NCBI RefSeq assembly: GCF_019331675.1
Contig: NZ_JAHBBJ010000001.1
Coordinates: 124,001-188,000 of the forward strand
Source: Bifidobacterium miconisargentati
GTDB lineage: Bacteria > Actinomycetota > Actinomycetes > Actinomycetales > Bifidobacteriaceae
Length of the DNA: 64,000 nucleotides
Direction: 5' to 3'
Made by a program: the position numbers and the translations under genes. Shown here one piece after another: positions 1 through 8,077 of this stretch (within the stretch, counting starts at the first letter, position 1; each line of letters starts with the position of its first letter). The notes under the pieces were generated by a model that did not search any database, was not told where the DNA came from, and was given only the letters and a program-made list of their open reading frames with translations.

Positions 1-842
1 AATACGATCCCGACAAGGCCGTCAAGGCGTTCCGGCATATCGCCGACCAGGAAGCCATCCAATACGAACGGCAGTTCGGCAACAAGGACGCGCAGCGCAT
101 CGGCGACGTCACCTCGTTCACCATGGCGGACCGCACCATGGCCGCCGCCCTCGTGCTCGCCGAGAACACCGAACTCATCAACGAGCAGATCGACAGTCTT
201 GCGGATCAAGGCATCGGCGACCCCGAGATCATCAACGCGAACCTCAACCTGCGCAATCTGGCGAACCCGCCGGAGCAACGGCAGATTCCACCCGAAACGG
301 ATATGGACGCTCTCGGACTGGTCGAGAAATGGGGCGAAAGCTACGACAGCGTGTCCCGAAACAGCAGCAGCTGGGAGGTCACCAACCAAATCCTGGAGTA
401 CAGCGGGCTGGATCCGGCCGAACACGAAGGCCTCGGAAATGCCGTGCATGAACTCGTGGAACCGGTGTTCGACGAACTGGACGGGGACATGCCTGGCGGG
501 AGCCAGCAGTTCGCCCAAGCCGTCATGGAGCATGAGGCGGAACGCATGAACCCTGACCTGACGCCCATGCAGCAGTTGCCTGAAGGCGTCGGCCAGGACC
601 CATGGCCGTCCGCGGAGCCGACCCGGCCGCCCCAGGATCAGAATCCGGCGCAACCGGCATCCGGCGTGTCCGAACCGCGGCCAGCCAAGGGCACGGACGT
701 CGCCAAGGAATCCAGGCAACCCCCTTCCACGTCGATGAAATCGTTCAGGGAGGCGATGGCGGAACGAGCCAAAACACTCATGGAATCCTCCAGAGCACAG
801 CCGGCGCAGCCCGTTAGGGGACCCCAACATGACGCTCGGTGA
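1..842 (+). CDS. C-terminal part of an unknown conjugation-module protein (5' partial)
   Basis: The frame is open from the first bases of the window, so the true start lies upstream; the ATG at 123 is internal. I do not recognise the family. The visible part is mostly charged and helical. The last ~90 residues are rich in Pro, Gln, Glu and Ala and look disordered. It overlaps the next gene by 14 bases and so heads the visible part of a plus-strand operon leading to topoisomerase III and the coupling protein. By position it could be a relaxase-associated or other transfer protein, but no motif supports this. Confidence 0.7.
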   Translation, partial: YDPDKAVKAFRHIADQEAIQYERQFGNKDAQRIGDVTSFTMADRTMAAALVLAENTELINEQIDSLADQGIGDPEIINANLNLRNLANPPEQRQIPPETDMDALGLVEKWGESYDSVSRNSSSWEVTNQILEYSGLDPAEHEGLGNAVHELVEPVFDELDGDMPGGSQQFAQAVMEHEAERMNPDLTPMQQLPEGVGQDPWPSAEPTRPPQDQNPAQPASGVSEPRPAKGTDVAKESRQPPSTSMKSFREAMAERAKTLMESSRAQPAQPVRGPQHDAR

Positions 843-1083
843 AGGCCCGTCCGTCACGCTCGTCGCCGACCGGGATCCGCAAAGCGAAGCAACCAGGCAG
901 ATGCTCGACCGGGACGGCGTCTCCTACCGGACCGTCGCCGTGTCAAGCAACGAAGGACGCACGCTGATGGCAGCACATGGGTTCCCGGCACCGCCCGCGG
1001 TGTTCGCACCGGGAACCGCATGGTACGGTCACAGGCCCGACCTGGTGAAGACGCTGGCCCATGACCTCGGCGGCGCGAAGTGA
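829..1083 (+). CDS. NrdH/glutaredoxin-like small protein lacking the CxxC motif
   Basis: This 84-aa protein follows the pattern of NrdH redoxins along its whole length: a VTLVAD first strand, a helix RQMLDRDGVSYRTV, a segment GFPAPPAVF that matches the cis-Pro region, and the NrdH-typical end HRPDLVKTL (NrdH: FRPDKI). NrdH donates electrons to ribonucleotide reductase through a CxxC. Here the position is occupied by DPQSEAT and there is no cysteine, so classical redox activity is not possible. It may bind a protein or nucleotide partner in the transfer apparatus. The fold assignment comes from pattern matching by eye. It overlaps its upstream neighbour by 14 bases and its downstream neighbour by 4. 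Confidence 0.65.
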   Translation: MTLGEGPSVTLVADRDPQSEATRQMLDRDGVSYRTVAVSSNEGRTLMAAHGFPAPPAVFAPGTAWYGHRPDLVKTLAHDLGGAK

Positions 1084-1409
1084 ACGGCCCGGACACGGTC
1101 AGCGCCTACGTGGAGGGATGGCTGCTCAAGGATCCGACAATACCGGACGTCGACGGTCCCGCGACGTTCCTTCTCCAGGCGATCGATTCCACGGGAAGGA
1201 GCGGCCCGATCATCCAGGTCACCGTTCCCGGAATGCGGGAGAACCGGTATCTCAGGTTCATGAGGCCACGCGGCGGAGACCGGGCAATCGTCGTCGGAGC
1301 CGCCGACGGACAGTCCATGGACGGGCAACGTGCCGCCGTCGAGGCCCGGATTCTGGCGTTTGGCACCAGTCTCGACATGCAGGACGCAGGACCATGCCGG
1401 CGACCCTGA
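1080..1409 (+). CDS. small hypothetical protein, possible OB fold
   Basis: A 109-aa protein with a GTG start that overlaps the previous stop, followed by another overlapping gene, so it is cotranslated in the operon. The N-terminal half (VSAYVEGWLLKDP, then strands ending in FLLQAIDST and IIQVTVPG) resembles the early strands of SSB-type OB folds. The similarity is weak and is inferred only from spacing and hydrophobicity. No catalytic motif is seen. A single-stranded-DNA-related role would suit the neighbouring topoisomerase III, but this is conjecture. Confidence 0.55.
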   Translation: MNGPDTVSAYVEGWLLKDPTIPDVDGPATFLLQAIDSTGRSGPIIQVTVPGMRENRYLRFMRPRGGDRAIVVGAADGQSMDGQRAAVEARILAFGTSLDMQDAGPCRRP

Positions 1410-1807
1410 CGCTCGTGTCCGAGGATCCCGAGGGAACGCTCGCACAGCTGGCGCGAGCGGGCGTCACGGTAGACGACGTCATCCCGGCGGACGCTCCCAT
1501 GGGTCGGCTCGTGCAGTTCATGACCGGACTCGCCGAAGCGGTCGTCATCACCGATATGGGTCTGGAAACCATCATGCCGATCGCCGAATTGGACCCGGGT
1601 AGGACGCCAGGAGTCCATTTCAGGACCCACACGCAGGAGGAGACAGTCATGGCCGACAACGACGGCGGTCCTTCGGACAGCCGCGACGACACGCTCGCGT
1701 CACTGCTCACGCGCCGTCAGGCGTTGGAAGACATGCGACGCCGGGCGGAGGAATACCTCCGCGCGCGACGCGAACACGCGCATGAAGAAAACGAAAGGAC
1801 AAGATAA
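1394..1807 (+). CDS. hypothetical protein with coiled-coil tail
   Basis: This 137-aa frame starts with ATG at 1394, inside the end of the previous gene, and stops directly before the topB start (TAA then ATG). An in-frame ATG at 1649 has a much stronger ribosome site (AGGAGGAGACAGTC) and would give a separate ~52-aa product consisting of the charged helical tail (LLTRRQALEDMRRRAEEYL). Both a long form and a short form are therefore plausible. I do not recognise the family. Its position suggests an accessory to topoisomerase III or the coupling protein. Confidence 0.6.
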   Translation: MPATLTLVSEDPEGTLAQLARAGVTVDDVIPADAPMGRLVQFMTGLAEAVVITDMGLETIMPIAELDPGRTPGVHFRTHTQEETVMADNDGGPSDSRDDTLASLLTRRQALEDMRRRAEEYLRARREHAHEENERTR

Positions 1808-3955
1808 ATGAAACTCGTCATAGCGGAGAAACGCTCCGTGGCGCAGGCCATCGCCCAGGCCCTCGACCCGCACCCGAAGGCCATGGACGGCTACATCCAG
1901 ACACGCGAAGCAATGGTCAGCTGGGCGCAGGGTCATCTCGTGGACCTGGCGGAACCCGACAAATACGGGGACGAACCATGGCATGAGGGACGGTGGCGGA
2001 TGGAGGACCTTCCCATCGACCCCATGGAATTCAAATGGGAAACCAGTCACGCCAAAGGAGCCGGCGAACGCTACCGGCAGCTCGTCGGACTCATGAGACG
2101 CGACGACGTGGACGGGCTTGTCAACGCCTGCGATCCGGATCGCGAGGGCGAGGCGATCTTCCGTCGCATCACCATGCACTCCGGTGTCGGCAAGCCGGCG
2201 TCGCGCCTGTGGGTGGCCTCGCTGGAAGAGGAAGCCATACGCAACGCCTGGCAAACCATGAGGCCGGAGAGCGAATACGACGGGCTCGCACGCGCCGCGG
2301 ACGCCCGGGCCAAGGCGGACTGGCTCGTCGGCATGAACGCCACCAGGGCCCACACCATCGCCTACCGGCGCACCCTTGTCATGGGCCGCGTGCAAACGCC
2401 GACGCTCGCGCTCATCGTGGAACGCGACCGGCAGATCGACGACCACAAGCCGCAGACCTATTGGAAAGTCGCCGCGGACATGGGCGGGTGGACGCTGGTC
2501 AGCGACCGGATCGATGACCAGGACGAGGCCGAACGGCTCCGCTCCCGGACGGTCGGGGAAAGCCTGCATGTGGACAAGGCCGAACGAAAGACAGTCCATG
2601 ACAGGCCTCCCCGCCTCTATGACCTGACCGGGCTGCAGAAGGACATGAGCCGACTGCACGGCATGACGGCCGCGGACACGCTCGCGGCGCTCCAGCACCT
2701 CTACGAGTTGAAACTCGCCACCTATCCACGCACCGACAGCCAATACATCACGCACGACGACCTGCCCACGCTCGACACGCTCATAACCTCCGGCAGGCTC
2801 ATCGACGGATTCCTGACACCGGCGGCCGTGCCGGCGAACCCACGGCCCGCTCTGGCCGTAAACGACGAGAAAGTGGCGGGCCACACCGCGATTCTGCCCA
2901 CGACAAGACTCGACGCGCCGCGACTGGCCGATCTGGCCGAACCGGAACGCAAGGTCATCACACGCATCGTCCGCCGCATGTGGGAAGCGGTCGGCGGCGA
3001 CCGTGTCCGGCACGTGACCAGCATCGAAGCCACATGCGCCGGCATACGGTTCACGGCAAGGGAGGATCGGACCATCAGCCCCGGCTGGACCGCGATCGAG
3101 ACGGAGAAGCCCGCAGATGAAGCCGACGACGCGGAAACGAGCGGATCAATCCCGGAGGAAGCACGAGACGGCGTGGACCTGCGCGCCGTCTCATCGGAGG
3201 CCCGTGAATGCGTGACCCAGCCCCCGAAACCGTTCACCGAGGCGACCCTTCTGGCCGCGATGGAACACGCGAGCCGCTACGTGGAGGACAAGCATCTCAA
3301 AGCGGCACTCGAAGACGATACAAGCCATTCCGGAGGCATCGGCACGCCGGCCACTCGCGCGGACATCATCGAAAAGCTCGTCTCCTCCAAATACGCGGCC
3401 CGCAAAGGCAAGCAATTGCGTTCCACTCCCGAAGGCCGGCTCCTCATACATGTGGCCGCCCCGGAACTCACCGACATACGAACGACCGCCGAATGGGAGG
3501 ACATGCTCGCCGGCATCGAACACGGGAGAACGGACGAGGACGAGTTCCTCGGCATGATCCGTGGAATGTGCGCCGACATGCCGGGCATGGTCCTGGACCG
3601 GCTCGACCCCTACTGCCGCAATGACGACACCGGGAAACCACGGCAGGAATACGGTCCTTGCCCGCGCTGCGGGCAGCCCGTCATCAGGACGGGGAGCATA
3701 TGGCAATGCTCGACCAACCGCAGTGAGAAAACCCCGGAAGGCGACTGGCAGCAGACCGCAGGCTGCGGGTACAAGATCTTCGGCACGCTTGCCGGACGCA
3801 AGCTCACCGACCAGCAGATCCGCCAGGCCCTATCCGGCGCCACGCCAACCGTCACGGGATTCACCAGCCGCAGCGGCAAGAAGTTCGACGCGCGCATCCA
3901 AGCCGACCCCGAACGGGGCGTCAGCATGCTGTTCGACAAAGGAGGAAACCGATGA
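1808..3955 (+). CDS. topB: type IA DNA topoisomerase III of the conjugative element
   Basis: This 715-aa enzyme breaks and rejoins one DNA strand and helps unlink the transferred strand during conjugation. The Toprim domain is at the N-terminus (MKLVIAEKRSVAQAIAQAL) and its acidic motif DPDREGE spans residues 109-115. The catalytic tyrosine is Y306 in TYPRTDSQYI. The C-terminus carries a Cys4 zinc finger (CPRC ... C ... C, about residues 618-660) and a short basic tail typical of mobile-element TopB proteins. It follows the previous gene with no gap and its TGA overlaps the ATG of the coupling protein. topB next to virD4/traG is a familiar arrangement in Gram-positive ICEs. Confidence 0.93.
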   Translation: MKLVIAEKRSVAQAIAQALDPHPKAMDGYIQTREAMVSWAQGHLVDLAEPDKYGDEPWHEGRWRMEDLPIDPMEFKWETSHAKGAGERYRQLVGLMRRDDVDGLVNACDPDREGEAIFRRITMHSGVGKPASRLWVASLEEEAIRNAWQTMRPESEYDGLARAADARAKADWLVGMNATRAHTIAYRRTLVMGRVQTPTLALIVERDRQIDDHKPQTYWKVAADMGGWTLVSDRIDDQDEAERLRSRTVGESLHVDKAERKTVHDRPPRLYDLTGLQKDMSRLHGMTAADTLAALQHLYELKLATYPRTDSQYITHDDLPTLDTLITSGRLIDGFLTPAAVPANPRPALAVNDEKVAGHTAILPTTRLDAPRLADLAEPERKVITRIVRRMWEAVGGDRVRHVTSIEATCAGIRFTAREDRTISPGWTAIETEKPADEADDAETSGSIPEEARDGVDLRAVSSEARECVTQPPKPFTEATLLAAMEHASRYVEDKHLKAALEDDTSHSGGIGTPATRADIIEKLVSSKYAARKGKQLRSTPEGRLLIHVAAPELTDIRTTAEWEDMLAGIEHGRTDEDEFLGMIRGMCADMPGMVLDRLDPYCRNDDTGKPRQEYGPCPRCGQPVIRTGSIWQCSTNRSEKTPEGDWQQTAGCGYKIFGTLAGRKLTDQQIRQALSGATPTVTGFTSRSGKKFDARIQADPERGVSMLFDKGGNR

Positions 3956-5688
3956 ACAGAAAAACCAACCCGATAGCGGTCATCATCACCATGCTGCTCG
4001 CCCTCTGGGCGGGCGACCTGCTCGGCATGCAGGCAAGGGCGGAAACGGCCGCCGGCACGCCGGTCAACGACATGATCCTCAAGACGCTGCTCGCCCTCCA
4101 GCAACCATTCCGGTTCAGCCTCGACAGGCGGGACCTTCTCGCCGGCCTGGGATGCGCCGCGCTCGTGGGACTGATCTGGATGGTCCGCTGGTCGAATCGA
4201 CGCAACTACCGGCAGGGCGAGGAATACGGCACCGCCCGATGGGGCGACGCCGACGACATGGCTCCCTACACGGACGCCGATGTCAGCCAGAACATCCAGA
4301 TGACCCGCACCGAAGGCCTCAGCCTGGACGCGAAGGCCACGCACCGGAACATCAACGTGCTCGTGTCCGGATCCTCCGGCTCCGGCAAGACCCGCTCATA
4401 CGTGATGCCCAACATCCGACGCGCGAACATGAGCTTCGCGATCACAGACCCGAAAGGCGAGATCTACAGGGCGACCTCGGAAATGCTCGCCGGCAAGGGA
4501 TACGACGTACGCAAGCTCGACCTCGTGGACCTCATGCAATCCGACGGGTTCAACCCCATGCACTACATCAACCCCGACAGTCCCGAAGCGTCGATCATGA
4601 CGCTCACCGAGAACCTGATCGCGAACACCGACAGCGCCGACGCGAAAAAGGGCGGAAGCGACGAATTCTGGACGAAAGCGGAACGCGCCCTCTACAACGC
4701 GCTCATCACGTGGGTGTACTACACGTCCGACAACCCGTCCCTGAACGAGGTGGTCGACATGGTAGGCAAAATGGAAGCCTCGGAAACCAACGAGAACATG
4801 ATGAGCGAGATCGACGCCCTCATGGCCGCCGCACGCGACATGATCAAGGAAGTGCAGGACAAGCCCGACGAATGGGACGACGACGTCAAACGCATGTGCC
4901 GAGGACTCGTGTTCGCCTGCGGCCAGTACCGCGTGTTCACCCAAGGTGCCGGCGAAACCAAGAAGAGCATCATCATCAGCGCAGGCGTGCGACTCGCACC
5001 CATGCAGATGGTCGACATCCGCCGGATCCTCGACCACGACACCATCGGACTCGACCAGGCAGGCCATCGGAAGACCGCGATATACCTGATCATGTCGGAC
5101 ACGAGCACGACATTCAACTTCATGGCCTCGATCTTCTACCAGTGCCTGTTCGAGTCGAACATCTACGTCGCCGACCATCAGGACACCGGCGAACTGCCCG
5201 TTCCCCTGCATTTCTACATGGACGAGTTCGCGAACATCGGACAGATCCCGGGATTCGTGCAGAAACTCGCCACCATCCGAAGCCGCCGGATCAGCTGCTC
5301 GATCATCATCCAGAACCTCGCCCAGCTCAAAAGCCGCTACAAGGACGACTGGGAAACGATCGTAGGCAACTGCGACAGCTTCCTGTTCCTGGGCGGCAAG
5401 GAACAGACCACCACCGAATTCGTATCCAAAACGCTCGGCAAGGCCACCATCGACATGAGGGAGACCAGCGAGCAACGCGGCGCTTCCGGCGGATACACCG
5501 TCAGCTATCGAAGCACCGGCCGCGAACTCATGCTCCCCGACGAGCTCGCGCAGATGCCCGACGACCACTGCGTGTACCTGCTTCGAGGATGCAGACCCTT
5601 CTATTCGCTCAAGACCATTCCGGACAAGCCGACGGCGAAACCCAAATCCCGTCTCCGGCATTCACCCGATTGGCGACCGGTCAGATGA
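3952..5688 (+). CDS. VirD4/TraG-type conjugative coupling protein
   Basis: This membrane ATPase (578 aa) links the relaxase-DNA complex to the mating channel. Two hydrophobic segments near residues 8-24 and 61-77 anchor it. The motif YGTARWGDADD precedes the ATPase core, as in TraG proteins. Walker A is GSSGSGKT at 140-147 and Walker B is in FYMDEFANIGQIPG. The family motif DPKGEIY (start of TraG-D) is also present. The start overlaps the topB stop (ATGA). It is the last gene of the plus-strand operon and is followed by a long palindrome. Confidence 0.93.
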   Translation: MNRKTNPIAVIITMLLALWAGDLLGMQARAETAAGTPVNDMILKTLLALQQPFRFSLDRRDLLAGLGCAALVGLIWMVRWSNRRNYRQGEEYGTARWGDADDMAPYTDADVSQNIQMTRTEGLSLDAKATHRNINVLVSGSSGSGKTRSYVMPNIRRANMSFAITDPKGEIYRATSEMLAGKGYDVRKLDLVDLMQSDGFNPMHYINPDSPEASIMTLTENLIANTDSADAKKGGSDEFWTKAERALYNALITWVYYTSDNPSLNEVVDMVGKMEASETNENMMSEIDALMAAARDMIKEVQDKPDEWDDDVKRMCRGLVFACGQYRVFTQGAGETKKSIIISAGVRLAPMQMVDIRRILDHDTIGLDQAGHRKTAIYLIMSDTSTTFNFMASIFYQCLFESNIYVADHQDTGELPVPLHFYMDEFANIGQIPGFVQKLATIRSRRISCSIIIQNLAQLKSRYKDDWETIVGNCDSFLFLGGKEQTTTEFVSKTLGKATIDMRETSEQRGASGGYTVSYRSTGRELMLPDELAQMPDDHCVYLLRGCRPFYSLKTIPDKPTAKPKSRLRHSPDWRPVR

Positions 5689-5743
5689 CGATCAAACCCG
5701 ACGGCAAGAGCGCCACGAACCGGGCCCGAAGCGGATAAAACTC

Positions 5744-5788
5744 CATTCGTTCATGCGTGCCCCATGCGGGGACACGCATGAACGAATG
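5744..5788. terminator. 16-bp perfect inverted repeat after the coupling-protein gene
   Basis: Two 16-base arms (left arm CATTCGTTCATGCGTG) flank a 13-base centre that itself can pair CCCC with GGGG. It lies 56 bases after the coupling-protein stop. On the plus strand no T-run follows; on the minus strand the arm is followed by GAGTTTTA. It may terminate transcription, but the length and perfection also fit a protein-binding palindrome. Confidence 0.5.
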
Positions 5789-6083
5789 TGCATCCCGCTA
5801 TTCACGTCCACCATCCACACGTAGAACAACTGTTCGACAATTGGATGACATGAAATACATGGATCGGATCCAGGCGGATCGTGCCTGCGCCAAAAACATC
5901 AGTCCGCTCGTCAACGGGCGACAGCTGAGAATCATTGCCGAGCCCATCGACCGGGGACATTACCTGCGAAGGAAAGTGGAACAGACCTATCGAACGAACA
6001 AAGCAGCCACAGAAGGCAGCGGAGGCAGCATCGAATGGGTGCTCCGCTCCGACTTGGCCGATCCGCCGATCCCATTGGAATGA
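5757..6083 (+). CDS. weak small ORF, possibly a gene remnant
   Basis: The stretch between the coupling protein and the nuclease gene has only this frame. Its first third overlaps the palindrome and is unlikely to be coding. The middle (NGRQLRIIAEPIDRGHYLRR) looks protein-like, and an ATG near 5850 would give a ~78-aa product. I see no good ribosome site and do not recognise the family. It may be the tail of a gene displaced when the nuclease gene was acquired. Confidence 0.25.
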   Translation: MPHAGTRMNECASRYSRPPSTRRTTVRQLDDMKYMDRIQADRACAKNISPLVNGRQLRIIAEPIDRGHYLRRKVEQTYRTNKAATEGSGGSIEWVLRSDLADPPIPLE

Positions 6084-6154
6084 CCATCCTAGTCCCCGCT
6101 TTATTGCGGCGCGTACGAGCCAGGTCGGCGGTTCACTCCCCGGAAACGGATACC

Positions 6155-8077
6155 ATGGGCTCACACAATGGACGGCCGAAGGCCCGAAGCCGAAGGAGAC
6201 GACTGCAATACGAACAGCTCGACACCTCCCCCAGTAGATACGTTGTGCTCGATGTGGAGACGAACGGGCTGAGCGCCCGTTATGACGACCTGCTATCGAT
6301 TTCGTTGTACAAGCCGGACACGCAGGAAAGATATGACAGGTTCCTTCCCCTGGAGTTGTCTCCTTTCGTGGAGACGACCTATATCAACGGCATCACCGAA
6401 GAGGATCTCAAGGACGAATCTCCGCTGAGCCAGGACGAGGTCAGACAACTGTTCGAGGATTTCGAGCTTGAATCCAGGATTATATTGCACTACGGAACAA
6501 TAGACGAACGTTTCCTAAAGCAATATTTTGAACGGCATAATCTGGAAGGCTTCGAGAAGCTGACATTCTTCAATTACAAGAAACTGATCCGCGCGTCGAG
6601 ATGGTCATCGGGTGAGATAACGAAGGACAACCTCTGCCGCATGCTCGGCATTGAAGGAGTCCGGGAAGTCCATTCGGGAGGCAACGATTGCATCCTGGAG
6701 TGGAAGCTGTTCGAGAGGATCGGAGGCCGTGGGCTATTGGCCACGACGGATGGGCCAAGCATCAATGTATTCGTCATCACACCGGGGTATCTCATCCCCG
6801 CCAGTTTCCTCTACACCTATCCAAGGCTTGGCGAGTTGATGGACCGCCCCTATATCCTGCATGAGGAGAGGGAGGTGTTCCGGCTTTCGGTTCCAGGCAC
6901 AGGGATAAAACGGTTCCCCGCGAATATCACGGGCGTCACATTGGAGAATCTCATTGATTCCATGCTCGACGTCAAAATCGTCGACTCGACCGACTTCCTT
7001 TCGGACAACAAGAGAAAGCTCGAATACCTTGGCAGCCTAAACACGCAGCAGGCCGCAATCCCCGTGCGACTCGAATCGGACGGCAGCGTGACATCGGCAA
7101 GGAAGGAGGATCGAAAGCTCACGGATGAGATTAACCATGTGCTCGACATGTTCCGGAAACGTATCAGCCCGCTTATCGAATACATCAAGCATGATATTTT
7201 CGCCGATAAGCCCATACTCTCTCAGGAACTGTGCGTGGATGAGGAGCATGGCATTTTGGCATTGTGCGACCTGTCCACCGATCAGGCCGTGCTCGAAATC
7301 AAAACCGGCGAAGCCAACGTGGAACACTATAAGGAGCAGCTTTATTATGAGGCCCATGGCCGCAAGAGCTACATCATGGGCATGGAATGGGTTTTCAACC
7401 CTGATCATACGAAGCTCAGAAAAGTCGACTTCGTGATTTCGCAAGTCGTCACAACGGCCGGAACCAAACCGGGGAAAACCGTGACGGCAAACGAGACCAG
7501 CCGTTTGCTTGCCGAACGGAGGTGGAAGGAGAGGACGGCACCATTCAACGTGGAAGTCCGGGAATACAAGAACTATAAGACAATGATGCGGCTGGCATGC
7601 GGCCGTTGCGGGCAGGAGTGGACGGTAAGCCCGTCAAGATTGTCTGCATTCGATGGCGACCCCTGCCCGAATTGCAATCCGAAGGCACCTAGAACGAGGA
7701 CTCCCCGTTCGGACGGGCGAAACTCTCGGAAAGCGATGACGCCCGAAGAGGCATTGACGGGACGCGCCAAACGGTTCCGAGCCAAAGTTCTGGAACGCAG
7801 TTCGGAAACGATCGAAGTGATTGTTGAGAGCTACACGGGCGCCAAGGAGCCAGTGACGGCGCGCTGTGTGAAATGCGACCATGGCACGATGCCGGTGCCC
7901 CAAGTGCGGATGAAGGCACGCTCACGGGGTCATAGGCTACCATCCGAACCAGGCAGTCCAGTGAACCCTCCCGCTGTTTTGTCCGGGGAAACGGACCAGG
8001 ACGGGGCCGATCCGCCTGATTGGGATGGTGACGTCGACGGGGCGGATGAATACGATTGCGGCGGGGAGTACGAGTAG
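6155..8077 (+). CDS. DEDDh exonuclease / PD-(D/E)XK nuclease / zinc-ribbon fusion protein
   Basis: Starting at the ATG at 6155, this is 640 aa. Residues ~28-190 form a DnaQ-like DEDDh 3'-5' exonuclease: D33 and E35 (VLDVETNGLS), D117 (GTIDERFL), H173 and D178 (HSGGND). Residues ~350-430 look like a Cas4/RecB-type PD-(D/E)XK nuclease: D372, E381 and K383 (LEIKTG) and a Q-Y helix (YKEQLYYEAHG). A zinc ribbon follows (C482, C485, C504, C507) of the kind found in endonuclease-associated domains. A second ribbon begins (CVKC, 571-574) but is incomplete. The last ~40 residues are read from DNA that also encodes the end of the facing gene, so the true end is probably near 7915. Codon usage appears more AT-rich than its neighbours. 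No such protein is a known conjugation component; it may be a defence or anti-defence cargo gene. Domain calls are motif-based. Confidence 0.75.
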   Translation: MGSHNGRPKARSRRRRLQYEQLDTSPSRYVVLDVETNGLSARYDDLLSISLYKPDTQERYDRFLPLELSPFVETTYINGITEEDLKDESPLSQDEVRQLFEDFELESRIILHYGTIDERFLKQYFERHNLEGFEKLTFFNYKKLIRASRWSSGEITKDNLCRMLGIEGVREVHSGGNDCILEWKLFERIGGRGLLATTDGPSINVFVITPGYLIPASFLYTYPRLGELMDRPYILHEEREVFRLSVPGTGIKRFPANITGVTLENLIDSMLDVKIVDSTDFLSDNKRKLEYLGSLNTQQAAIPVRLESDGSVTSARKEDRKLTDEINHVLDMFRKRISPLIEYIKHDIFADKPILSQELCVDEEHGILALCDLSTDQAVLEIKTGEANVEHYKEQLYYEAHGRKSYIMGMEWVFNPDHTKLRKVDFVISQVVTTAGTKPGKTVTANETSRLLAERRWKERTAPFNVEVREYKNYKTMMRLACGRCGQEWTVSPSRLSAFDGDPCPNCNPKAPRTRTPRSDGRNSRKAMTPEEALTGRAKRFRAKVLERSSETIEVIVESYTGAKEPVTARCVKCDHGTMPVPQVRMKARSRGHRLPSEPGSPVNPPAVLSGETDQDGADPPDWDGDVDGADEYDCGGEYE

